A DNA stretch of 64,000 nucleotides from positions 151,039,741-151,103,740 of the forward strand of contig CM041465.1 of NCBI GenBank assembly GCA_023213395.1. The letters are read 5' to 3'. Below are positions 49,598 through 60,099 of the stretch, piece by piece. The translations under genes and the position numbers were made by a program. Source of the DNA: Cycas panzhihuaensis (taxonomy: Eukaryota > Cycadophyta). A model generated the notes under the pieces. The model was given only the letters and a program-made list of their open reading frames with translations. It did no database searches and was not told the DNA's origin. How positions within the stretch are numbered: position 1 is the stretch's first letter; every line of letters starts with the position of its first letter.

Positions 49598-50117
49598 TAT
49601 TAGAATTTAGAATTTAACTCAGATATTATATTATAATATACTTATTAATTATAACAGAAGTATATCAAACATATATAAGTAATGAATCATATCATGAGGA
49701 ATGTATATAATCCATATAATAAGATAAATATATAAAGTAATAACATGAATCATAAAGTATAAATATAAAAAATATATATTGCAAGATAGACAACATATTT
49801 ATATATTAAAAACCTAATGTAAGAAAAACCACGAGAGAAGGTTGGAGTTGGGAGCTCCTCTTTAAATATCAAATGAATACATCTCTAATTCAAGGAACTT
49901 TTTCAAGTTCTCAAGTGGTGTGTGTATGTGTTTATATTAATGATCTCTTCATGAATATCCTAAGATATCTCTTCAGTCATTTTATCATCCAATAATATGT
50001 GTACATAAATAATTATATATTATCATATCTTTCAATACATTTATTAAGTGGAATTTTATGTGGATTCACTACCTTATATTAAACATTAGATATATAAAAG
50101 TATCACATATTTTAATA
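49598..50117 (-). repeat. Family N 3' LTR, copy B
   Basis: Paralogue of 6153-6674 with the same TATTAG...TTTAATA ends and the same C-rich tract (cttcccctt) just to the right. The interior continues from 50118 to 50402 with no coding content and is then cut by the Tat element. Confidence 0.82.
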
Positions 50118-50883
50118 CTTCCCCTTAATATTTAATATATTTAATTCTTGAAGTCTTTAATCCTTTAATCATTCATGTCTATGTCTTCATGTCTATTTTC
50201 TTGTATACTAAAATTTGTAAACCTATATCCTATATCAAATTTATATCAAGCTATATAATGTTGTATCAATATCATGATTATTTCCCGTAAGTGTTAACAT
50301 GTAATCATTTATAGTTATATGTAATCATTAATGACCAACTATAGACAACCAAGCTATAAATTTATAAACCAGTCATCAAGTATCAACTAATATGCATGAC
50401 TCTGTTTCCTGGCTTCCGGGAATGGATACGGAATCACCGACTCAGGTAAGTGCAGGTATGTCTCTCGCATTATCATCGCTTTCTTTTACTGGATGTTTGC
50501 TTGCGTATCTGCATGTGTATGACTTTGTGGGCGACCTTGTAGTCGTCCACACTTATTTTAGCCTATGACGACTATAGCGGGGGCACACTCCCAGCGAGTG
50601 TGGCACCCTGGTGACCGTATTACTTCCCGCATCTGCCCTCCTCGCTCCAGGATCCATTAGATTTGCGCCACCTCCGCCCGTGTGATGACTCATCATCGTT
50701 TGGTTAACTTGCCACCCCACTCAAGCCCTATTTTTGCTCCTTTGGACTCGTTTTGTTGACCTATTTGCTCCCGGGTAGGTGTTTTAGCGTTATGTTAGCC
50801 TTTTCTATCATCTGCCCCCAACCTGGACTGGTTGGTGGGCCCCATTTTCAGCTGTAGGTTCATACCACCAGATTTTTTGCACT

Positions 50884-50923
50884 ACCGCTGGAATATTCGC
50901 GGTACCGCGAATATTCCGGCGGT
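50884..50923. promoter_or_regulatory. U3 hairpin 1, 40-nt near-perfect palindrome
   Basis: A perfect 28-bp palindrome (50890-50917) with centre GCGGTACCGC, extended by five more pairs and one G-T wobble. The 3' LTR has the matching hairpin at 62495-62528 with a changed loop and compensated arm bases. Its place in the upstream part of the LTR suggests a U3 control element; function is inferred. Confidence 0.85.
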
Positions 50924-50955
50924 ACGACTGTCTCAAGTTATTTTTAAAAATCCGC

Positions 50956-50994
50956 CGTGGCAATTTCGCATTTATTGCGAAACTGCCACGTGGC
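50956..50994. promoter_or_regulatory. U3 hairpin 2 with G-box
   Basis: Arms CGTGGCAATTTCGCA and TGCGAAACTGCCACG pair with one mismatch around a TTTAT loop. The right foot overlaps GCCACGTGGC, a G-box (CACGTG, 50987-50992) of the kind bound by plant bZIP and bHLH factors. The G-box is kept in the 3' LTR at 62591-62596. Confidence 0.75.
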
Positions 50995-52420
50995 TCGCGC
51001 TTTATTTCTCTTCCAGCTGCGCCCTAATCGTACGCTTTAGGGTTTTGCTTGAGTACTTAAGCCCTTTTTGGCTCATTTTCAAGGATCTTTTTGCTCACTT
51101 TTGGAATTGCTCTCAAGGAAACACTCTCTGCTTCTCTTCTCTCTGCTTTTTTACATCGGTTGGACTGCACCCTTCATCTGACCTTACTCTCCTTTGGTGT
51201 GGCTGAGACATTCTCCCAGCCCCTCAAACGCTTTGGAGAGGGCTCCTTTGAAGTGGTTTCCAGCCGGTCTTCGCCCAGGCAGTCCATAAGCGCCCCAAGT
51301 GCAGGTGTTTCTAGTCACACCTCCGTAGCAGGGCCTCAAACCTGCTCTACTTCAGATCTGGGCTGATTTATCAGTCCCTCTCCACTTCCCTTTGGATGAG
51401 GCAAATCCCTTGCCTCTTCTCTCCAGGTATTCCTTGTTTATGCTTATTTTCTTATGATATTTATGCTTCAGCTTGTTTTCTCTTATTTGTTGCTTGAGAG
51501 TTGGTTGCCCTCCTTTTTGGGGGCTGTTATACCACTCTCCTTGTGCTCCTTGCCTGCGTTTGCTGTCCAAGGCAGCGGTGTGGAGGGGTTACATAAGTTT
51601 TGGAGAGGAGCTGGGTGGATTCCGTACCACCTTCCACGCTCCCTAGGCGGCTCTAAGCCCCCCAAAACCTCCCTCTCGCCCCGTGCTGCCCTTGGCTTGC
51701 AAACAAGGGTTTGAAGGCTCCCTTTGGTTGCCCAAACCAGCGCTGTCACAAGTTACAACGCTGATTTGGAACCTTTTGCTCAGGTTTGGGCATCACTCAT
51801 AAGTCCCAACCGCTGGTTTCTTGCTCCACCTTTCTTCCCCAGGTCACCCGGATTGCTCCTCATAGCATCCCAGTTCGCCGTGGGTACCCTTGGACCTTTC
51901 TTTGCCCCTTTTGCTGCTATTTTCTAGCCCTTGCTCTTGGCCTTCCCCTCGCTGCCTCGTGGCTCTTAGGGGGAGGTTTGGGCATCATTTGCGAGAGGTA
52001 GGCCACTCTAAGGCTTACCCAACCATTTACTTTCACTTTGGTCACTTTCTTTTGACACTTTCATTGTTGGATTAGCACTAACGCATGTATATCCAAATTC
52101 TCGTTTATGTTATTTAGGCGTATATTGTTAGAGTTTTTGTGTTGCATGTTAGTGCTCTTCCTTCGGGAAGAGAAAGAGATCGCTACTGCTTGCAGGTACT
52201 TGGGAAGCGTGGAGTGCATCGCCTGTGGGCCTAGCTACCGGTAAGCACCTTCATGTGCATTATGTTTTCATGTTATTTCATTTCTTAGTTGGTGCTTCCT
52301 TTCTTTCTTGGTGTTGCATTTGATTTTCCGGGGAAGGTAAGGAAGCCCCCTCTTCGTTCACCGCAAAGAATCGCATCTAGTACGTCGCGCGGAGTGGTTG
52401 GGCACTCCTCGAGAAGGTTA

Positions 52421-53300
52421 CTTCGTCTCGCACGCCTTCGCTCCAGGTGCACGTTCGTTCCCCTCCGCTACCCTTTCTTTTCCTTTTATTTCTTTCGTAG
52501 TAATTAGTGCATTGAAGGATAAAAGGGAAAAATTGGTTTGGTACTTATTTGCGATTCTTTTGTCTTGTTTCATGCATCTTTATCATTCGTAGGAAAGATT
52601 GTAGGAGTCCTCCTCTCCCCTACCGTTCTTCCTCTCCCCTTGACCGCACGAGTGCCTTGCTTCCCACATCACTCGTGTACCCGGTTAGGTCGTGTAGGAT
52701 TGCCCTTGGCCTGTCTCCATTAGGTCTTCTCTTCCCCCCTTCTGGCCACCCAAGGGTGGGAGGGTCCTATTCCCAGGTCAACTTAGGTTCGCCCTACGCA
52801 CCTTCACCCCTTATTCGAAGCAGTGAAGGGTCACCCGACAGTAGCCATACTCCATTGCAGATCTCGAACTCGCGCTCTGGCGCACGGGGCGCTCTGCGTG
52901 GTAGTTACCCACCTTTTAGGTCCCACCTTCCATCATTCCACCACTCACCCTCTCTTACACCTATCAGTTAGGTAGTTATCCGTAGCAAGCGTCATGTCGA
53001 CCATCTTGGGGGCGCGATGAAGGGAGCTAGTTTCGCTCTCTTCGGTTGGTTTCGCTACTCTTGTGTGATCCTTTTCATACTTATTTCGATCTCCACGTTG
53101 GGCACCCCCCAACGCGTGTGTTTTACCACTTTTTCTCTTTTCCTAACATTGTTGGTTGACCTTGCATGCGGCATTTCTCTCGTCATTTGCGCGGTCTACC
53201 TCCTTTGTTAGAGAACCCCGAGTATCGCCTTCTTGCCTCATCGGATTCCGATCCGACTATGGAGGGATATTCTTCCGATTAGACCTACCATACTTCAGCC
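52421..53300 (+). other. LTR end, primer site and gag leader, unresolved
   Basis: Noncoding, C/T-rich on the plus strand. It must contain the LTR end and primer binding site. TGGCGCACGGGGC near 52878 is a candidate primer site, but I cannot match it confidently to a tRNA. Confidence 0.6.
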
Positions 53301-55795
53301 ATGGAAACCCATGCCTTTCCTCCTGTTATACCCGGGTCCACCCAAGAGGGTGACGACCCCTTTTATTATCCAAACGACCAACACCTTTCTTTCGATGCTC
53401 ATCCTTCTATCCACGTCGTAGAAGGACCCGTTCCTCTTGAGGGTTGCCACGTAGTTGGCAATTCTTATGAGGAACGTTCTGAGGATCCTACCTTGTTTGA
53501 GGTTAGATCACCTCACGAGTGTGTTGGGACTCCTCCTGACGTAGTTGAAGCTTTCAACAGTGTTGCTGCAACACGCTTGCAACCGCGTCCTAGGTGGTTT
53601 GAGGATGTCCTTCGTGGAGGGGCCTCTTCCTCTTCCGCTCCCCCACCTCATGCCTCATCCTCATCCACCCTTCCTATGACCATAAATCCCTTCGTGCCTA
53701 CACGTACGTCCCACTCGTTCCCTGCAGTGGGGGCATACGTGGCACCTCCCGTCCCTCATCAAGGTCCTAATGCCTTAAGATCTTCTCGCGGTGTGTCTTC
53801 CCTCAATTAAGGGTTAGCATACCCGCTCCTAATCAAACCAATGTGCCATCTCCTAATGTGGCGCATACCGTCCCTAGTAGGCCTATTGGTCCTACTAGCT
53901 TTCCAACCACTAGTCATGTGGGATCCGCTCCCACGCATCCTCCAGCCCAGCACGTTGGTGCTTCCTTCTACGTTCCCCCAAGATATACCTCTCAACCTTG
54001 GGGGCAGGGTAGAGGAAGTCGTCTTCCCGTTTATGGGGTGGATCCGCTACACCCATATGGGGTTGCTCCACCTACGGGTGGCCCATATGGGCAAAACCCG
54101 GTTCCATATCCGTCTTGCCCTTCTTCCAACGCAATCCCATCTGTTGTGCCTTCGCAAGGGAACCCAACTCCCTTCCAAGGCACCTACCCCCACGCCTCTT
54201 TTTAGCAAGGGGCGCTTCCTCAAGGAGGGATGGCCGTTCCACCCCCACCCACTCCTTGTGCGTTACCTACTTCGACATTCGTTGATCCTACGGTTCAGGC
54301 GAGGGCGCGCCCCTTCATGGACTTTAGGTCAACCCCTCTTTCGGTTGAGGCGTTGCGAACCAACTTGCCGCCTCATCCCCCTGAAGTTCCTAGATTTGAT
54401 GGAACTTCATCGCAAGACCCAACGGAGCATGTCCGTAGTTTTTCTATGGCATGCATCGATTACTGGGCTTACGACCATATTTTGATGAAACTATTCCCGA
54501 GATCCTTGCAGGGTGACGCCCTCAAATGGTTCTACCGTCTCCCTGCCCATTCAATCCGTTCATTCCAGCAATTGGTGGATGAGTTCATCAACTATTTTGA
54601 TGTAGCTCGTCCATTCGAGAGCAGAATGAAGTCTCTTCTCTCGCTCAAACAAGGTCACGATGAGATGAATCGTGACTTTGTGCAGCGATTCCACGACTTG
54701 CTTCACTCCACTAAGGCAACACTGCCCGAGGAGCTGAAGTGAGACCTGTTCGTCAATGCGCTTCGTCCTAAAGTCCACGTGGAAGTCCTCAAGATGGGGG
54801 CGACCACATGTGATTCCGCGATCGCCAAGTGCTTGCCATTGGAGGCTATTGAGATCCAAGCGGGTCTCAAGAAACCTCTTAAGCCCTCACAACGCCGTGA
54901 GGCACCACCCCCTACCAAAGATACCAAACCTTCCCAGCCGATGCGGTCTTCCTCTCATCCTACCGAGAGGACTTTAGACCCTCTCACATCAGTTATACGC
55001 TCATTCGAGCGTACGATGAAGGAGCTCAAGCTTCAAGATCCTTCATCTCCTACATCAAACAAACAAGTCCAACAAACTACCCAAGCTCCTCTTCCCAGGA
55101 ATGGAAATGCCTAGTCCTCTCAAGTGAGAAGGTCCGACCCCCCGCTTGAGAAGAAGTGGTGCTCCATTCATGGGGATTGCTTCCATGATGATTCGCGTTG
55201 TAGGGCCCAGCATCCAAAGGATGCCCCTCGACGCGATCCTTCTCCCAAACGGGCCTCAAGGCCTAATTTGGATCAACCAGTTCATAAGGATCTGTTCCCT
55301 AAGCACGGGGAACGTGATCGCAATACCCAAACCAAGAACAACCGTAACCGAGGAAGATCGCCTGATCCCCGTCCTTCCCACAATAAAGGGAAGGGCGCTA
55401 GGAATTCTTCTTCCTCTTCTCGTTATCCTAACCGTCGCACCCCGTCGCCTTCACGACCCCGGAACAGGGGGAAGAAGGTGATCCAATTGCTTGAAGCAAC
55501 TCCCACTTTTGCCCTTACGCGATCTCAAGCCGCTAAGGAAGCAGCGAGAGCTTTTTGTCCTCCCGCTCCTTCCGACCCTCTTTCAGAGACCCTTCCTCTG
55601 GAAGTTCCTCTCTTTCCCAAGGCTATTCACATGCGCCCGGTCATTCACGATTCAAGGGCACTTACCCAACCTCTTGGGAAGGGTAAGCCTTTCTCTGTCG
55701 TGGACGAGCTCTATACTTGCCGCCAGAATGTCCTTGATGGACATTCGAGGAGTTGTCCGGCGGCGGCCCTCCTCGGAAGCTTTAGGATCGAGTGA
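53301..55795 (+). pseudogene. Tat gag polyprotein, broken
   Basis: Gag forms the particle that packages element RNA. It begins at an ATG in good context (53301, 'METHAFPP'), with a Pro/Ser-rich N-terminus. A frameshift near 53800 moves it to the frame of 53813-55795. The retrotransposon gag domain starts at 'VPRFDGTSSQDPTEHVRSF' and includes 'LQGDALKWFYRLPAHSIRSF' (about 54390-54870). A Cys/His motif 'WCSIHGDCFHDDSRC' (about 55158-55202) takes the place of the usual knuckle, followed by a basic Arg/Ser/Pro region. Stops at 54203 (TAG), 54740 (TGA), 55112 (TAG) and 55793 (TGA) are each one C-to-T change from CAG or CGA. Confidence 0.9.
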
Positions 55796-55895
55796 TGTAC
55801 TGTCCATGCTTTGGAGGTCGCCCTAAGGTTGTAGACACACTATTTCCTTTGATCCTAAGGATCTTCCCCTAGGTGAAAGGGAACGTCGGTGGAAC

Positions 55896-56345
55896 TTCCC
55901 ATTCACCATCACCATCGATACGCCTAATTCTTCAAGAACTGTTGTCGACAACGGTTCTTGGTCAATCTCATGCCCTTGCATGTCATGCAAGAGCTTGGTA
56001 TTTCTGCCTTGGAACCCGTTCCCTGGCGATGCCAAGGGTATGACGGTAGCGAGAAGACCCCTTTGGGATGCATCGTGATTCCGCTTACCCTTGAGGGTAA
56101 GACCGTTCTTGCCGACGTTGTAGTCCTTGACGTTGATGTGGATTACAACCTCCTTCTAGGTCGTCCATGGCTCGATCAAATGGGAGCCGTGTGCTCGACC
56201 CTTTGGGGACAACTTAAATTCGTCCATGACGGACAAATGAGAGTGATCCCCCGCGAACGCCTTTTTACTAAACAAACTCGCTCTACCGATTCAAAGAAAC
56301 CTGTGTTCGTCCACTCATGCCTCAGCTTGCTCTATTGGGATACCT
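55896..56345 (+). pseudogene. Tat aspartic protease, frameshifted at the active site
   Basis: The enzyme would cut the gag-pol polyprotein. 'WNFPFTITIDTP' leads to 'TVVDNGS', the catalytic D-x-G-S block. Directly after it the frame changes by one base, and 'VNLMPLHVMQELGISALEP' continues in the second frame. 'VDVDYNLLLGRPWLDQMGAV' is the conserved LGRPWL block. A single missing base inside the active-site codons would explain the break. Downstream the frame shifts again near 56325. Confidence 0.88.
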
Positions 56346-57247
56346 GATCCGTCCGAAGAAGACCCCGCATCTTCTCCTCCTAGTCTCACGCGGTTCGCCC
56401 CTATTGGCGTTGGGAGTTACGGGTACCTTGCTTCGTTCAGCGATGATGAGTCGCTCGACGAAGACGAGGATTGTCCTCACCCCGTCTCTTTCCTTCGCGC
56501 CAATAGGTCGCACCTGCCTTGTTCTAGATCCCCGTCTAGAACCTCTCTCGTTGGTGAGGCTAGCCCCTCGTGCGTGTCACACGTCATCGCTCGTGTTGAC
56601 CCGCCTGTCGCCAGTTCTCCTTTTTCATTACCCCCCGTAGGTAATGGTTTTGAGGAATTGCCTTTCGCTCCTTCCGAGGGGCACCTTTCTGTTTTTCCTT
56701 CAGATTTCTGTGAGGAAGCTGAGCAACCCGACGGTCATCGCGGTCCTGTTGCTCTCACTCCCTCCGGCGCTTCTCCTACTCGAAGTAAGGTCATCCATGG
56801 GGTGGATTATTTCGAGGACGATGAAGCCCTGCTCGAGCATCTAGCAGGCCTTGCGCCTAACCTGCCTTCTGGTCACCACCGGCTTGGTCACCAGAAGATC
56901 CTTGCGATCGGATCCACGCTTGCTGATCCGATCCCGTCTCCTATTCCTCTGCCTCCCGTTGATCTTGCCCCTCTCCACTTCGAGGAGGGCAACGCCATGT
57001 GCATGGGGGCAACCCAGGATGTAGTCTTGGCCCCGAGCAAGGTCATTAAGGTTGGGTTGGAATGCTCTCCTGCTGAGGTAAGGGAATACTCCCTTCTGTT
57101 CCAGGAGTTTCGAGACATTTTTGCGTGGGATTATGCTGACATGAAGGGAATCGACCCCTCGATTGTCACTCATAACCTCACCACCCTTCCTGGCGCCCTG
57201 TATGCCGGTAGCGTCCCCTTCACCCGAAGCTCTCTGCCGCCGTCAAG
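56325..57247 (+). pseudogene. Tat protease-RT linker and RT N-terminus
   Basis: A long open frame. First comes an acidic linker ('SDDESLDEDED', about 56437-56475), then the typical N-terminal RT lead 'EYSLLFQEFRDIFAWDYADM' and 'KGIDPSIVTHNLTTLPGA' (about 57085-57195), as in Ty3/gypsy LLxEFxDIFAWSYxDMPGLDPSIVxHxL. A frameshift near 57220 moves the frame to the next feature. Confidence 0.85.
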
Positions 57248-57442
57248 ATGGAGGTAGAGAAGCTTCTGGATGTTGGGCTCATTACTTCCATTGACCGTTT
57301 GACCAAATTCAAACCCCGATGGGTTGGTCCTTTTGTCATTATCGAATCCCTCGATAATGGTGCTTACAGGATAGCCACCCTGGAAGGGCTCGAATTTGAG
57401 AAAGACGTTAATGGAATGTTCCTTAAGAAGTTTTATACATGA
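57218..57442 (+). pseudogene. In-frame fusion of RT start to integrase C-terminus
   Basis: The frame reads 'KLSAAVKMEVEKLLDVGLIT', the first RT helix, and passes after 'SID' straight into 'KFKPRWVGPFVIIESLDNGA' and 'VNGMFLKKFYT', which is the end of a Ty3/gypsy integrase (KFxPKWEGPFVI...NGxxLKKYY). Everything normally between (RT palm with YxDD, RNase H, integrase zinc finger and DDE core) is missing. The join is near 57298-57306. The fused frame is open to a TGA at 57440. Confidence 0.9.
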
Positions 57443-58115
57443 TCCCTCGGCGATCCCTTCGCCTTGCTCCGAAATGAGCCTAAACTACCATCTTAGGTTG
57501 TCCCCATTCTTCCTAACCACGGGTAGAGTGGCAATTTAAGATGGACTCCTTCTTCCTCTTTTCGGTTCCTTCTGCAGAACCCGCGTTCCCGTATTCTCTT
57601 GGGAACCCTTGTGTCGTCTTGCTTGGGCATCCCCCAATCAGGAAGATACTTGGGGGCATCGTTGCCCCCCTTTCCTGCCCGTCGTTTCCTTCGCATATCC
57701 CGCTATGCTCTCCTGTAGACATGTATGCCGTCCTGCTCCCTAACCTCACACTTCTATGTCGTCCCGCTCACGGCGTGTGTGTGCGCCCCTGTTAGGCATG
57801 TGGTCGTACATGGGAGGAAACGTGTGCATCATATAACAAAATATCCATAACATAAAACATCTGCAACATAACATTCACAATACACAAAAATAAATATACA
57901 TATCATCCACACATGATACATCATGCACAGCATCTCATATCCAAATGGGGTTCCAATCACCCCATGCATATATATATACATATCAAAAAATCATGTCATC
58001 ATACATCCTGGGAAGCCGGCGTCCTTGCAGGGGGGGTATAATCATATGGCCCTATATATGACCCCCTGGAGGCCTGTGCTTTCCCCTGTCAAAACTGCAT
58101 ATACATGACCTACTC
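57443..58115 (+). other. Tat spacer between integrase end and antisense gene
   Basis: GC-rich to about 57820, then an A/C-rich stretch (57830-57980) full of CAT and ACA units. No coding signal. Because the next gene is on the other strand, this may include its 3' UTR. Confidence 0.6.
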
Positions 58116-60015
58116 CTATGGCCCCGCTCTTGGGGTGCCATATCCCAGTCTCTGTGATCCCTCTCCTGGGGACCACATGCCTCCGAGGCTCCTCCACAGG
58201 CCTCCGCGAGCTTGCCTCGCTCTCCTCATCCCTAGGTCGTCTCGGTGCGTCGCCGCCGTGTGGGTCCGTGTCTGCTCGGCCGACCTCGAGACCATCTGTG
58301 CTACTAGCTGATCGTATCTGGCCTGGATACGATCCCGCTCTCCCCGGAATACCTCCTCTGTCATCCTGAGATGCTCTGTGACGATTATCAGCTGGGTCCT
58401 ACTCTCGCTATCTCCGCATGCACCACCCTGTGCCTCTAGAGTCTGGACGTCCCTCATGACTCGTCTCTCTCGCGTCGCGCGTCATCCCTCTCGCGCCTCG
58501 CGTCGTCTCTCTCCTGCTGCAGTCGTCCCTAGGATGTGGCATGCTCTTGGGACTCTGTAGCCCATATGTCCCTCGCCCTCACCATCGGGGCGAACGCCTC
58601 TCTGTGGGCTCCTACCGCTCTAGGCTCATCACCTGCCTGGATGGGCGGTTGCCCCTCTGCATACACTTGAGGGAATATCTCCCTCGCCACAGCCTCTATC
58701 AGTCTCCTGATCTCTGTTGTACCTGCCAATGCAACAGGCCATGTGTCAGTCTATATACCATGATCAAACCAAACCAAACATCTGTCTGGATGCTAAATGA
58801 CTTTGGAAAAGGTTGGCTCTCACTGTGGGTCGCTCGATCCTCCTGGCCATGCAGATCCTCTCCTCCTGGCTCTCCGCCAGCTGTAAGTGCCTCATCTTTG
58901 GGCACCTCCTCTGCCTGGGTCCCTCTCCTCGTGGGGGTGGCCCCAGCTCTCGTCCCTATGGATCCCATCGTGATTCGTAGCCTGCGGGCCCTAGTCACGG
59001 GTCCTCTGACCTCGCCCTGCGCTCCTGATGGGCCTGCCTCTCCTCTGGCAACCCTGGATGGACCCTTTGCCCGTCCTGCTGTCCCTGAAGGACCTGCCTC
59101 CCCTGCAGGTCATGACGGGCTGGCCCCGCTGTCTCCACTATCTCCATCATCCCCGTCGTCACTGTTGTCATCTCCCGCGGGCACTCCTGCTCTGCCCGCC
59201 TCATCGTCACTATCCCACCTCATCGTCCTGTAAGGCTCAGCTATGTAGTCTGGGAGGGTGAGGAGGTCTAGTGATGTCGCCTCCACCGATCGTCGGCGTG
59301 GGCTCACCCTCTGTCCCCTCGCCGAGTCTCGCCATCCGTGGACCATCGGGGCTGATCCGTGATAGGGTGAGGTCCTCACTGGTGCTGCCAAGTGATCAAA
59401 ATACCAACACCAGAATAACGATTGTCAGATGATAGTCCTCCTCTGCCAGACGTCCTGATAGTGTCCAGCTGTGCGACTAGGTTCGCCGCTATCAGGGCTG
59501 CCCAGTCCATCCTCTCACCGGCTTCGCAGCGATGAACTGCATCCATCCATCCTCCTGGAATCTCTCTATAATTCTGCTTCCGGGAAATCTGGAACAGAAT
59601 GCACAGTGTGATCATCTTCCTCACTCGAGGAATCCCGGATAATAGAACTGCGGAGGGTGCTCCTCCGATCCCACCTGCTAGCTCACGTGAAGAACAGGCG
59701 CCTCCTGTTGCCTCGGTCTTTGGCGGCGTCTCGAGTCTCACCGGCCTCCCGTCACGGAACTCCCAGTATTCGCTGGATATCCCTCGGCGTGACCATCACA
59801 TCCCCCACCTGTGGTAGGTGGAACGCATGCCTCCTCCGGTCCCAATGGGACACTATATCCACCAACAGCCTCTGGTCTGATGTGTACTGAGGTGTCTTGA
59901 GGGCCTTGTACAGGCCATACCTCTCCAGCATGTCCCTATCCTCCTGAGTCATCATCTCCATGTAACTCAGCATAGCCATACCAACATTCTCGCGGTTATC
60001 TATCGCGAGGACAGC
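58116..60015 (-). pseudogene. Antisense PMD (plant mobile domain) gene, broken, with a retained intron
   Basis: The exon after a good acceptor (GTGAACAG, ending at 60016 on the minus strand) reads 'YGLYKALKTPQYTSDQRLLV' and 'HAFHLPQVGDVMVTPRDIQR' then 'ILGVP', the start of the PMD fold shared by MAIN/MAIL1-type proteins and many TE passengers. A one-base frameshift near 59754 moves to 'RDGRPVRLETPPKTEATGG' (to 59376). An acidic stretch ('DDNSDDGDDGDSGDSG', about 59130-59180) follows. A GT-AG intron at 58723-58823 joins 'RATHS' in phase to 'TTEIRRLIEAVAREIFP'. The C-terminus has RERDDAR-type coiled-coil repeats (about 58470-58520) after a TAG near 58528, then another frame (58116-58457). Host PMD proteins act in silencing and meristem maintenance; the role here is unknown. 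Confidence 0.78.
58723..58823 (-). other. Predicted 101-bp GT-AG intron in the PMD gene
   Basis: Minus-strand donor ACA|GTGAGA and acceptor TTGGCAG|GTAC. Removal joins a split Ser codon (A plus GT) and keeps the frame on both sides, which is unlikely by chance. Confidence 0.65.
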
Positions 60016-60099
60016 CTGTTCACACCAAAAACACCTCAAGTTAGTCTCATGTTAGCTATTGTTACATCTCTCTCTCTCAAATCTCACTCTGCCTGAGAT

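Larger units (their letters stand above)
42363..50402. repeat. Segmental duplication, copy B (of 157-6959)
   Basis: Keeps the full Copia-1 RT/RNase H region that copy A lost. In blocks compared by eye the copies differ at roughly one base in twenty. Ends abruptly at the Tat element. Confidence 0.88.
50403..52420 (+). repeat. Tat element 5' LTR (minimum extent)
   Basis: Starts TGTTTCC and matches the 3' LTR to the end of the window, so the LTR is at least about 2 kb. By eye the two differ at a few to about eight percent of positions in the blocks I compared, plus small indels. The true end and primer site lie somewhere in 52420-53290 and could not be fixed. Open frames in this stretch (for example 50832-51206 and 51454-51714) are not supported as genes. 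Confidence 0.85.

Noticed and set aside
50832-53353. Many overlapping plus-strand frames in the Tat 5' LTR and leader
   Set aside because: Indels between the two LTRs break them (for example 51454-51714 against 63057-63731), so there is no sign of selection on a protein.
54560-54927. Minus-strand frames in gag
   Set aside because: Shadows of the gag domain, which is clear on the plus strand.
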